Shown one piece after another: positions 11,634 through 22,972 of a DNA stretch of 64,000 nucleotides; within the stretch, counting starts at the first letter, position 1, and the number at the start of each line of letters is the position of its first letter. Position numbers and translations under genes: made by a program. The notes under the pieces are model-generated. The model ran no database searches. It was not told the origin of the DNA and saw only the letters and a program-made list of their open reading frames with translations. The stretch lies in the NCBI GenBank assembly GCA_963971225.1, contig OZ020268.1:43903348-43967347 (forward strand). Reading direction: 5' to 3'. The stretch comes from Melieria omissa. Lineage: Eukaryota > Arthropoda > Insecta > Diptera > Ulidiidae.

Positions 11634-11885
11634 TGTAACGATGAGGCACTCTGTGCTGTGCTTTGCATGAATGATTTTATGGGCATACTTTTAGGCACGC
11701 ACTTTAGAGTACGGCAAACTACTATAATTCTGATATGGCATGGATGGTTCGCGTGTAAAGTAGAACAAGTATAAATTTGTAAATAAAGCGATTGTTGGTT
11801 TTTGACTGCGTTTGGGCTGAATAATTGAAGTTGTTTTATTTTCAAACACAAACCAAACGAACTTAGAGAAGTCATTTTCGTAACA
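11634..11885 (-). mobile_element. Solo LTR of the same family, inverted (copy 2)
   Basis: On the minus strand the block starts TGTTACGAAAATGAC and ends ATCGTTACA. It shares long stretches with the copy at 7629-8031, including the GCACGCACTTTA-type block and the AAGTATGCCCATAAAA stretch. It is 252 bp against 403 bp, so one copy has an internal deletion or the other an insertion. A perfect 4-bp duplication ATAT flanks it (11630-11633 and 11886-11889). ATAT is a target favoured by 17.6/297-type gypsy elements of Drosophila. No internal retroelement sequence is present. Confidence 0.7.
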
Positions 11886-11889
11886 ATAT

Positions 11890-14026
11890 TCATACGACGC
11901 GCTAGGGGCATCGTACATAATCAGCGAGTTTATAGAGCTTTGACGAATCCGCAAGTAATGTTGAAATTGCTTAGACAATTCTAATGCTGGTTTACGTGAT
12001 TTGCCGCAATGTTTGTCCACCCCACTTAGTCGGGCGTTTGTTTGTCATTTGCGGCGCCTTGCCCTGTCGGCAAATCGCCCGTTTTCACAGCAAGTGTTCA
12101 AAAATGTTATGTAATGCTTTGGATTTTTATGACCTTCGCAAGAATTTGTTAATGCTGAAGTTTGCTTTGTAATTTTTTCCTTCGTGTCGTTTTCCTTGCC
12201 TTTTGTTGGTTTCAACTTGAAAAAATAACACAACAGAACTTTGCAATAAAAATGTTTAGGTTGTATTTTTGTACGACGTCCGTTGGTATTGGCTACAGTG
12301 CTGCACAGCGTGCAAGCCAGAAAGTATGCAATGGAAAGCATAATTTATAACTGAGTGTGCTCGGCGAGAGTAAGCGAGCAAACGCAAGTTTTCCCCCAGT
12401 TTCAGCTGTTTTCGTTTTCTTTTGTTAGAGCGATGCTATTCGTCCCGACATACTCGTACGAATAGGCCCGAGGGGCGGTCGGCGTAGCAGAAAATAATAT
12501 GGCGATATTTTAGAATTTATTTTGCGAAAAGAGCAGTGTTTGCAGTTATTTGTTGCTGGCATTGCAAAGTCAATATTTTAGTAAGCCGTGGGGCAGGACC
12601 CGGAATCGTGCAGGACCAAGCGAGACGGAATGCCGCTGGAGAGTTTCGTAATGGATATTTATGGGTATTTATGTTTGCATGTGACGAAATACTTATTCTC
12701 AGGTGCACGGAATGAATTTGTTAGTGAGCTGCTTTAAAATTAAATCGAAATTGCCTTAAAGAGCAAATTGTGCTAATGGTTGTTTTTTGTGAATGCTGCG
12801 TAACAGCTGAATGCCAAAGCCGCGCCGAATTCGAATTGCTTTCAAATTATGTGAAACGACGGTTATGCGCGATTATTTTCGCAATATCGAGGCACTAAAA
12901 GTAAACTCATCTCGATGTCGTCGACATTGGTCGCGTTTGAGAAGCACTTGACTCAACTCGTTCGCCGACTGAAATACGTTTGCAGCAAAATTCGAAAAAA
13001 GTGCAGCCAAGACCCAACAAGAAGCAATGAATGGCTTTGTGCGCAAATCCGGCCTGCTTACATGTGTCGCAGCGCTGCGGAAGGGTCCGTGTAATCGTTC
13101 GGCCGCGCCTCTCACGCGTCACGGCTGCCTTTTCGCTGCCGGTGCGTTTGCTTCAAAATCCTACAAATTTATTCACAGGCTGCCTGCCGCGATGATGGCG
13201 GCTTGACGGGTACGCGTTCAGATATCGAAATAATATTTGCGCAATTTGCCTTGGATGCCTTGGCGCGTTGTGGCTGCTGCTGTTTACTGTTGTTGCTCGA
13301 TTGTTCCCTGGCGGTGAAATATGTACTTGGAACGCAAACTTGGCAGTGCGATGGGTATAACTCAATAAAATGTAACTATAGCAGCATTTATGGGCTTTTA
13401 ATGTGACTTCAAATTGTTGCGCACACAGTTCGGTGGAGACGCAAATAAATGGCGGCGAACTTGCGTTGTGGATGTTTTATTAAATGCAGCATTTGCGAGC
13501 TGCATGATTTGCAATGAGCACTTAGCATTTCAAGCATTTCTAAACATTAAAGTTAATAGTAATCTTTAGTGCGTTGTAGTAATACAATTTTTACACAACA
13601 TCTGTTTACTTTAATGATGCCGTGGGCTGTGCTCAAATTTCAAAGCTTTCGAAATTATTTAAGTTAAATTTTTTAGACAAATTAAAAACTTGGATACTTT
13701 GCCCTCAAGTTTAGATTTACAAATGATTATAAATAAGTCAGAAGTTGCTTTCAACTGCAATACATCATTAAGAACTATTATACCCTTCTTTGTACATTGT
13801 ACAAATGTCAAATTTCAAACAATTTTTATTTATAAAGCTTGCAACTTTGCTAAAGTATTGTTGACTGAAAGGGTTAGGAAACTGATGAAATTTTGTAGCA
13901 CTTGAAAACGTGAAAACGGTCGCGGTGAGGGTACGTAATGATTGTAGTTTAAAGCATACAATAGGCATTCAAGGATGGCAAAGCGCCCACAACATGAACC
14001 CATACATGTATCACAAATAAAACTGA
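11890..14026. other. Noncoding DNA, no gene seen
   Basis: Mixed unique sequence. Two minus-strand frames near 12873-13122 and a patch near 12440-12700 are GC-richer, but they carry no motifs and end at random stops. A short palindrome (tttgtacattgtacaaa) lies near 13790. I find no transposon termini. Confidence 0.5.
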
Positions 14027-14029
14027 TAA

Positions 14030-14952
14030 CACCGTGCGACAGCATTTTTCACACTGGAAAAAATCCATATGGGCGTAAAACTAGAGACCAAACATAGTGA
14101 TACTGCGTACTCAGTTTTTCATTTCTACATCCTTTGTCCTTTTAAAAGGACTTCAAAATTTTGAAGGGGATAAAAAATAAAAAAAAATTAAAAAATACTT
14201 AACCTATTTAGAATATGGCGACATGTATATCAGATGAAAGAGGAAAGGCTCAAGAATTTAAATAAAACTGATTTTTTATCCATTTGTAAAAAACGGATAT
14301 GAAACAGGTCCTTTGAAAATTGTGATTCTTTATATCCTTAAAGTCTGACATAGAATTTTCTTGAAAAGTAAATATGTTGAAACCCAAAACCTCCTAGATC
14401 ACGTGTCAAAATTTCATTACTCTAACTTTATTGGTTCGAAAGTTATTTAAAAAAAAGCGGAAGCTGCAACTTTAATGAAGTACAAAAATTCTAATTTATT
14501 TTCGTATTTGTATTTTAAATAATAAATAGATACAAAGTCAATTAAGCGAGAATAATGAAATTTTGACACGTAATCAAGGAGATTTTGGGTTTTAACATAT
14601 TTACTTTTCAAGAAAATTCTATATAAATTTTCAAGGATATAAAGGATTAAAATGTTCAAAGGACCTCTTCCATATCCTTTTTTTACAAATAGATAAAAAG
14701 TCAATTGTATTTAAATTCTTGAGCCTTTCCTCTTTCATTTGATGTACATGTCGCCATATTCTAAATAGGTTAAGTATTTTTTAATTTTTTTTTATTTTTT
14801 ATCCCCTTCAAAATTTTGAAGTCCTTTTAAAAGGACAAAGGATGTAGAAATGAAAAACTGAGTACGCAGTATCACTATGTTTGGTCTCTAGTTTCACGCC
14901 CATATGGATTTTTTCCAGTGTGAAAAAATTTTTTCATTTTTGTCGCACGGTG
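14030..14952. mobile_element. Foldback element, CACCGTGCGACA ends (copy 1)
   Basis: This 923-bp element is a long imperfect palindrome. The left arm reads CACCGTGCGACA, then ccatatgggcg, actagagaccaaacatag, ctacatcctttgtcctttta and aattttgaaggggata. The right arm is its inverse, down to TGTCGCACGGTG, so each arm is about 400 bp and they are separated by an AT-rich centre near 14500. The trinucleotide TAA directly flanks both ends (14027-14029 and 14953-14955). There is no coding capacity. A second, shortened copy with the same ends lies at 51154-51619. A 3-bp TAA duplication would suit PIF/Harbinger or CACTA-type elements; the superfamily is not settled. Confidence 0.8.
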
Positions 14953-14955
14953 TAA

Positions 14956-17575
14956 TATATGAAAGTACTCAATTTTCATATTCATCAGAAAGGAGCTGAA
15001 TATAATAAGGAGCACAATTTTACATGAATCATAACACAATGATTGTTATAACACAATTACTTATAATTCTGGTAACAATATGAGAAGGAAATCGTTGTGC
15101 AACGGAAAGTCGAATAAAGGTTGTGTGTGTGTGCGTGTGTGAGAGAAACTTTCCATTTTGTAGACACCGAACCTCACAAGTGCACTAAATCAACAAAACT
15201 TTGTCATGCCATTATTTGGACAGCTAAATGAAAGTGAACGAAGAGTCAACTCACAGTCGCCCCACGGCTACAAATGTACGAGTTGCCGCGCAAAGCGAAG
15301 TGGCGCAGAGCACAATGCATATCGCTCATACGCCCCGATGAACTTGCTGAACTCAGTCTTGCAGCCGCAGCGGCACCTACACTGTCAGCCACACTCGAAA
15401 CTTGACTTCTTGGCAACTGGCTGTCTGTCTGTTTGCAGTTCAGATCATCCATTCACACAAGCGGCGCACTTCAGCACGGGTCGAAGTGCACTCAGCTATT
15501 AAGCAGTATTTACCGACAAGTCGATAGAACTAAAGGGCACTAGCAACATTAACAAAGCGAGCGCCTCATCCGCCACAAGTGGCACTCTCTTCGTGTGTTA
15601 CGGTGCTTTTAATTGCATTGCTGCTCTCAATTAATTTCAATTAAGCTCTGTGCCGCCGTCGGCTAGCGCAGCAATGGCAAGCGGCAGCAGACGAGCAAAG
15701 AAAATGTAGTAACAGTGAAAACAAACACAGCAGCGCAAGAACAAAGCGAGATCTGAGCAAATATTGCAATTAAATTGTTTGCTTTCGCCTGCCACCGCGG
15801 CGGATAGTCAGTCCTCAGCGCGCACAAAACTAACTACAAGGCCCGCTCGAGGCGTTCAACGTGGCGCCTGGCAGCCCGCAACAATATGAAGTGATAATCC
15901 GATTAACGCGAACTTGACGACGAGATTTCGAGCCCGTCGTGCCCAGCGCCGGATGGCGCACTGATTTGTGAAATCCTTTTGATGGCAGCCAGATAAGAAA
16001 CATAACAAATAAAGGCACACACACACACACACATGCGAACGCGAGTGCGGTCTATGCCCTCGGCGGTTACAGCATTGTGCAGCCGGCGGCGGGAGACGCA
16101 CACATGCGAAGACATATATCGAAATGGCAAATATTTAATGTTGCGCAGTGAATGACGGGAAAACATTTGCTGGGCTTTGGAGCGCGTAGTACATAGCAAA
16201 TATGAAAGTGAAATGAATATTTGAGGCGGCCGCATATTTCTGTGTGTATGTGTGTGTGTGCGTGAATAATTAAAACAAAGGCAGAGAAGCACAAGCCCAA
16301 AGTTTATTGAGTCGGTAGTTAGCGTTCGTAGGAAAAGAATTAAAAAAAAAAGTATCGGAAAGCGAGAACTTAAGAAAAGGTTTGCAAAAACTAGTTTTAG
16401 TTTTGTTTTGAAACGGATTCACTTTTCTACTATCTTCGGCAGAGGCATTGTTTCACGTGCGGGTTCGAGTTTACTAAACAACTTTAAGCCATTGTTTGGC
16501 ACATAAGGCTCTTCTACTTAAACTTGAAAATTCACCCCACTGTTTGCCCCGGAAAGGTTAGTTTGCGGCTTTTCCAGCCACCCAACACATAAATAAACAT
16601 AATAATTATTGTCATAGACACTTAAAATTGGCAAAAGCCAAATAAACAATCACTGTTGAGCGGAGGGGAAAGAAGAAATCACTGCGGCAATTGTGTTATT
16701 TGTTGATGTTGTTCTACTTGTAGTGGCGTCGAACAAAGCGAATGTTTTATTGAAGACCAACTCTCAGCTCAAGGATATTTATTTCAAGAATATTTAAGGA
16801 AATTGTGCAGTGCGTTTCAAGTTGTCTGGTTTTCAAAAACTTGCAAGTGCGCAATTAGTAGCGAATATTAAAATGAAACCAACGCGCTCACTTACACAAC
16901 TGTACAAACGTTTTGTTCGGCTATGTTTGTTGACCATGAATGAAAAAAGCTCGTAGTTGTTTAGCAATGAACTACAACTAAAACTACTTGTTGCTGTTTG
17001 CATCGCAAGTAGCACATAAGTAATAATGCAAACTAGAAAGAGTAAAAGTAAATTTGCCGCTGTAATACAAACATGTGCGTTACAGTTAAGTTTATTTATT
17101 TACTTGATCAGAATCCTGAAAACGGTAACAGTTTTAAAATTTATAGATACTTAGTGACACGAGATGACATACCGAAAATTTTCACTGTTCAACGCATTGA
17201 GATGATTTATTTTCTTATTTCTTCTTATTCTTTTTTCTTCTTCTTTCTTCTTATTTTGCTTGTGGTTTGTAGTGGTGGTGTTTGTTTTTGGACTCACTAT
17301 GAAAAAATGACGAAATCATGAATCTATATACTCTATCTATATGTATGCATATACATACTTGTTTTTTGATTTGTCGACTTGAAACTACAATAGTGAAATT
17401 TTAATAGGGAATTTTTGAAATCAGCATCTAAAAGTGGGTCTTACAAATTACAGGCGTATTGACTACAAATTGTGCAACTGGTGAAAGAACTGGTGAAGAA
17501 CGAATTTTTTGAATTTTTTTATATGACACTATAATATGAGATTTTTTTTTTTAATTTAGTTAAAAGTTTGACATT
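14956..17575. other. Noncoding DNA with GT/CA microsatellites
   Basis: This holds a (CA)9 run at 16016-16033, a TG-rich run at 16241-16264, and a short GT run near 15121-15141. At 17210-17262 there is a TTCTT-type pyrimidine tract. The GC-richer segment at 15200-15900 has open frames on both strands without recognisable motifs. I do not call a gene here. Confidence 0.5.
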
Positions 17576-17576
17576 T

Positions 17577-18361
17577 ACGAAATAGGATGCTATACGCCCG
17601 AACAAAATTGGGAAATATTGAGAACTTACTTCCAAAGTAGAGAGTCTTCAACCCAAACTGTAAGAAATTAGAAAAAAAAAATATTCAAAAAAAAGATTGG
17701 CCTTTAACTCAGTTTGTGGATCAATTTGTGAAGCAAGCTAGTGAAACTGAATCGTTAGTGGACCAAACATCCGGTTCCCATTCTCATGCAGTGCGCACAG
17801 CCGAAAGCATTGCTTTTGTAACCGAAAATGTGCGTGAACATCCATCAACGTCAACTCGCCATCGCTTTCAGGAATTGAACATTTCTTGCACTTCTCTGAT
17901 GAGAATTTTATATAAAGATCTCGGTATGAGGGCTTACAAAATTCAATTGGTCCAAGAACTGAAGGCTCATGACGAACTTTTGGGCACCGTTTTCGAAAAT
18001 CGAATAATCAGCCGAAATTCTGATGGCCGCCTCGGAGCTGCGATTTCAGTCCGTTAGACCTTTTTTTGTGGGAGCAGTAAAGAACAAGTGTTACGCTAAC
18101 CCTCCAGAGACGATTGAAGCTTTGAAACATGAAATCGAAGTTGCCATTCAGGAAATTCTACCCGGAATAATCGAAAAAGTACTTGAAAATTGTGTTGACC
18201 GAATGGCGTACTGTAAGGCCAGACGTGGGAGTCATATGAACGATATCGTTTTTCATTCTTAAATAACAAAGTCCAAGCTTTGTAATAAAACAGGAATTTT
18301 CAAAAAATATTACTTTTTTTTATAACCGATTAAAATTTCAAATCTTAAATGGTCCACCCTG
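17577..18361 (+). mobile_element. Internally deleted DD41D mariner (copy 1 of a subfamily)
   Basis: The right end is ggtccaccctg followed by TA (18362-18363), the same as in the copy ending at 54338. I cannot find a matching left terminal repeat, so the left border is approximate and set by the start of transposase homology. Inside is a decayed transposase whose catalytic core has been deleted. This makes it a non-autonomous derivative of a second DD41D mariner lineage, distinct in its ends from the element at 4353-5655. Confidence 0.65.
17583..18262 (+). pseudogene. DD41D mariner transposase remnant, core deleted
   Basis: The first frame gives YTPEQNWEILRTYFQSRESS, the typical N-terminal helix-turn-helix, and then stops. 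Homology resumes with VRTAESIAFVTENVREHPST and LMRILYKDLGMRAYKIQLVQ, the second DNA-binding helix. After ELKAHDE the frame jumps to FENRIISRNSD, so about 130 codons with the first two catalytic aspartates are missing. A frameshift follows, then VGAVKNKCYANPPETIEALK and the usual C-terminus NDIVFHS with its TAA at 18260-18262. This protein cannot transpose. Confidence 0.75.
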
Positions 18362-18363
18362 TA

Positions 18364-21300
18364 GAAAGCTTGAATCGAGTTGAGATTTAAATCTCTATAA
18401 GAATTATTGTTTGTTTGTTCACTAATTTTTTTGCGAGGACGCGGCTTCCATGCGACTTAAATCTATAACAGCATCGGAATTATAAGTCGCATAGCATTAA
18501 AATTTGGTATAGTGTCCCCATTTGGATGTGTTTGGCCGCACTTTCAGTATAACTTTGGAACTATAAGTCGCACATCAGTGATACTCGGTGCAAACATTCT
18601 AATTAGTCGAAAAATTCGGTGTGGATTGGACGAAAGGGCGTGAAACTGCTCATACAATTTAAATTCTGAGCATAGAATACCTTCGGAATCACAAGTAGCA
18701 CAGCAATGAAATTTGGCATTGAGCTACAGTGAGAGTTCATAGGCATTAGACGATCGATATTCGATTTTGGTATCGAACAATGGGCTCATGCAAATAGTAT
18801 CTTTCAATGCGATTGCCTGATGTATTAACCACTCTAGTTACACTCTAAATTTTTGTTACTGTTATGACCTGAAAGAGGGAGATCCGTTCCTGCAACAGTT
18901 AAATTTTCTTCATTGCGTAGAAAAATCAACAGTTTTGTTAGTGCTGCAGACAGCTGTCTAAATACGAACGAGGAGAATTTCGGCAGCAAAATGAAAGCAG
19001 GGAAGAGCTTGGCGATGCCACACTGTCGGCTAATGAAGCAAATCCGGAAAAAGCTGCCAGCTTTAAGTGGCACTTTTCAAGTAGTATTATTTAAATGAAT
19101 ATGGAATTTAAAAAAATAAAGAGAAAATGAAAGCAAATGGCACAACAGAATTGAGTTGAATCTGATTAAAATGAATAAAGTCCAACGGATCTAAGTACGC
19201 TTTCTGCAATCATTTCTGTTGTGCAGCAGGAAAATTGCCTTTAATTGCTATTGGCAGCATTTGATTCGAACCTCAATGGACTTTTCGGTGATAAATATTA
19301 AGATATTTTTTTAAGCATTTGGACATAAAGAACTAAGGATAATTGGAAGACGATTTTCTGGCAGCAATTCTGCGAAAACTTATTTCGATTCACGGTAATT
19401 GTTGGTTTTCTATCTGAGCGTTCAATAGCAAAATACTCAGTAAATGCAAAAGGAGCACCACAACGCAGATTTTGAATCCAATTCCACGAATTGCGTTCAA
19501 GGTTTCGCTTGAACTGAAAAATAAAACGAATCATTTGCTCCTGTTTATAGCAAAACGATATTTATGTTGCTTATACGCCCAGATGAGCAGCGATAATATC
19601 AATGACTATTAGCGTTTGGCGTTGCGCGCAGGACATGGTAAGCTTTACATTTTCTTTAAAACTAATCAAATTCATTGTGATTGCTCTTGTTGCCGTTGTT
19701 ATAGTTGCTTGCATGGCAAAGCCTGCACCCACATCGACGTCATCAGCCAACTATGCAGTGCTGGCTGACCGAAAGACGTAGGGGCGGACTCGTACATTAT
19801 TGCGGACACTTGGGGGCCGTTTTCTTAAGTGGCCGCCGGTGAGTTAGTAAATAGAAGTAACAGTTTTCAGACAGTTGTTGTTTAGTTGTTGTTGTGCGTG
19901 GAACAATGACAGGTGTGCATCAGTTGTCCTAATTGGAAATGTTACATATAAATCAATGGGTTTGTGATGTTTTCCGGCTGAAGTTAATTACTACGCTTAC
20001 TAAATTAGATGAAGAAACGCGTATTTCAATTCACTGCATTTTTGCCTACAGAGAAAATGCTGTGATTGATATAATTTGTAATTCTATTGTGGCATCAATA
20101 CACGATTGAGGAGCAGATATTTTGCACTGAATACTATACTTTCCGCAAAGGAATTGGCACCAGTCACTATTTTGTTAAGTAAAAGTATTTCTTCAACGCC
20201 GGAGCTCATTCGAGTTTGTTTTTTCTCTATTTTTATATGTATCTGTTCATATTTTCAGCATAGATTAACTATGCCGCTGGCTCTATTGTTGGTGTGTAAG
20301 CTCCCAGTTCTCAGTTTAAATGAAGTTTTTTGTAAAACCACAAACCAATAAATTGTTAATTAGTGAGCTCAGAAGCTATTTAGAAAATGTTAGAAAATTA
20401 AAACGAATTCAATTTCAACAAATAAAACGCATATTTCAAAAGTTGCAAGTTTAAATTTCCAAAACAAGTTCACGTTGCCAATGACATATCTGCAAACCTT
20501 TTGGGAACTAGAGAGTTAATTCTGAAAATGCCTGTGATGGTGATACACATTAATCCAATATTTTATTCGATATTTTTTTTCCGATTTTGCGGTGGGAAAT
20601 TGAATAATTTGAAATAGGCTGTCCAAAGCCGCGTGGCTTTTGTGCAGCACATAAATAACTCAGTCCAGACTGAGCGTCCCTTCACGATTGCTCGTTATTT
20701 TCATATTTCAGGCGGTGCGAATTCGCCTTTACACACCCAACGCGCAACGCACCAAATTCATTCAGCTGTAATTCAAGTTGAACACGCAACGGCTTTTGTT
20801 TGCGCCAAAAACACCCAGAGAGCCTTCATCAACAGACAAAATTCGTCAATATCCTGTCAGCAAGAAATGACGACTGCTGCCTTTTCCGCCGTCGAGCGCA
20901 TTCGATATTTTTCTTCGGTTGGCGATACGTGCCGAGCGTTATGATTTTTCGTTTTCGTTTTCGCCTTCTATGGCGGCCACTTTTTCAATTTCAACCACAT
21001 CATTTAATATCAAATGCAGAGAATTAAATTAAATGTGCAAAAGCCGAAGCGAAAAGGGAAACGCGCTCAAGACGCGGCCTTTCAGTTGCATTGAAGCGTG
21101 CGAACCGAAGAAAGCAAACACTGGCCGAGTAACAAAGCTCTTGAATGGGTTAGGGGGGAAGGGAGCGTGCGGCCGCGAGGGAGTGCCCAGTGCTGGTGGT
21201 GCATGTGACAGCGCGGCCGGGAAGAGGCGCAGAGGCGGCAGCGGTGAACCTTGATACCGTTGCGTCGTGAGACAGCGGAAAGTGGCAAAAACAGCTGAAA

Positions 21301-22618
21301 TATTAAAAGTGGCCATTTGACTTTTCAAACGTCACGTCAAGTCATTAAAATTCATTCTGCCATCAGTGTCAGTTGCTTTGTGGTGCGTGCGCAACGGGCG
21401 TCAGACACGTTGGTCACTGCCACGGCCCGACGACTGTTGGATCGTCGGCAAGCAAATAAAGTGTCGGGAGACAACAGCAGAGACCGGGGCCACGGCGGTC
21501 GGCGTTGCTTGGCGCCGCGCACTGCACGGCCGCAATTAAATGATTACATTTGTGTGCGGTTGTGTGGCGCAGCAAGCAAAAATAATTAATAACGGTGTAA
21601 TGAGCTTAAGTTTAGCCGGCTGCGAGAATGGGAGGGCGAACTCCGTGCAGCGAACAGTGCCGCAGGCAGCTAAATGCCGTCAATTGAGTTGGTGCGAAAA
21701 GGTCAACGCAAGTGCAAACATTTTGTGCGTTCGGTTCGGTTCGCTTTCGCATTGACTGTGAGTGCACGTGCACGTGAACGGCGGAAGCACTGTGTGGGGC
21801 ACGTGCGGTTTTCACTTAATTGCCAGGCACAGTAAAAATACGCGAAGAGGCGAACCGAAATCTTCTGTTCCGCGGGATGTGCTTATTCAATTAGGTTGCC
21901 GGCGCAAGATTTTTAAATTTTGCAAGGCGAGTGTTTCTACATTTCGAGGTTATGTCCAAGAATCAGCAATCATATACTTATAAAGTTTCTGTAATAATCT
22001 GTAGTAGGAATAATATTTTCTATTAAATCACGCAACACAAAGTGGATAATTTTAAGCCGAAACAAAACTATACTCAAACCAACCTAAAATAAAAAGTTTT
22101 AGGCAATTTTAATTCCTACAATTTGTTACAAAATCAGAAGAACAAAAAAAAAATAATGCTCGGGAAACCCATAGTCTAGTTTTAAGTTCAAAAAATGGGA
22201 TTATGTGTGGTTGTTGTTTTGCGGAATCTTTAAAAGCAATGAAAAAGACAATAAGAAAAGTTCTATTCTACATATAACTCAGTAAGAATCCACGCGTAAT
22301 CCACAGCGTTGACACATTAACATGTTTGTTGTACTTAAGTACTTATAACAAAATTTATAAGCTGCTATTTATTCGTCAAATATTGTCTCTTATTTCCTGG
22401 TCGTCGTGGGAAACAAGTTGTGCTCGTTGTGGCATAAACGAAAGCAACAGCAGGGATACAATAAAACCTTTGCATATGGATGTAGAAAACTATGTTGCGC
22501 CCATCTGGCACGTTAATTGCTCCGGTTTACTTTACAATTCAGTGTTGCATATTTACAGGCAGCTCAACGGCTGCACGCACGCATGCAAGTACAACAACAT
22601 GTGCTTGAATACGCTAAC
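18364..22618. other. Noncoding DNA downstream of the polyQ exon
   Basis: At 18470-18720 three diverged units of about 80-90 bp share a pattern like ggaattataagtcgcatagc followed by aaatttggtat. They look like an old tandem array or a decayed repeat. The segment 20650-21800 is distinctly GC-rich and unique-looking, with overlapping frames on both strands but no motif. I see neither a promoter nor an exon with paired splice sites. If the exon at 22619-22972 belongs to the arrestin gene, all of this is intron. Confidence 0.45.
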
Positions 22619-22972
22619 CTTTCGGTGAAGTCGGAGATCTCGCCGGTGTCCATGTCCAGCAGCAGAATGGCGCTCTGGAAGCTCGCGCACACCGTCCGGT
22701 AGAATGTACTGCGACGCAGTTCATCGCTCGACAGCAGCTGCTGCTGCTGTTGCTGTAGTTGCTGGTGCAGCTGGTGGTGCTGCGAGGACGTTGGCGAGAC
22801 GGCGGGCGTTGACGCGGCCGTTGCTGCTGGAAGCGGAGATGGTGTGGTTGTTGCTACGGGAGGCAGCTGCAGCAGATTGCGCGCGTCGATTCGTGCCGTC
22901 GATGAAGGCGTCGCCGCCGCGCCACTGATCGCTGGCCGCTTCTCGGTCAGGAGCTGCGTGAGTTTTTTGATC
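22619..22972 (-). CDS. Coding exon with polyglutamine run, probably 5' of the arrestin exons
   Basis: The exon has an open frame of 354 nt with an acceptor (gaaccccgcag before G 22972) and a donor (GAAAG|gttagc after 22619). It is one base, 117 codons, then two bases. The product begins IKKLTQLLTEKRP, runs through a low-complexity Ala/Thr/Pro/Ser stretch, then HQQLQQQQQQLL, then a more conserved-looking segment ELRRSTFYRTVCASFQ and ILLLDMDTGEISDFTE. The two leftover bases AG plus the A at 10304 give an Arg codon, so splicing to the arrestin exon keeps the frame (ISDFTE-R-SMHKDEF). The acceptor phase needs a further exon upstream. I do not recognise the domain. Codon composition and splice sites support a real exon; its membership in the arrestin gene rests on strand, order and phase only. 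Confidence 0.62.

Noticed and set aside
14030..14952. CACCGTG ends taken as a third Transib copy
   Set aside because: No 5-bp duplication flanks it and no nonamer-like block lies 12 or 23 bp inside; the flanks fit a 3-bp TAA duplication instead.
22704..22928. Plus-strand Ala/Arg-rich open frame of 74 codons
   Set aside because: It is the antisense shadow of the minus-strand exon at 22619-22972; the composition follows from the CAG/CTG run.
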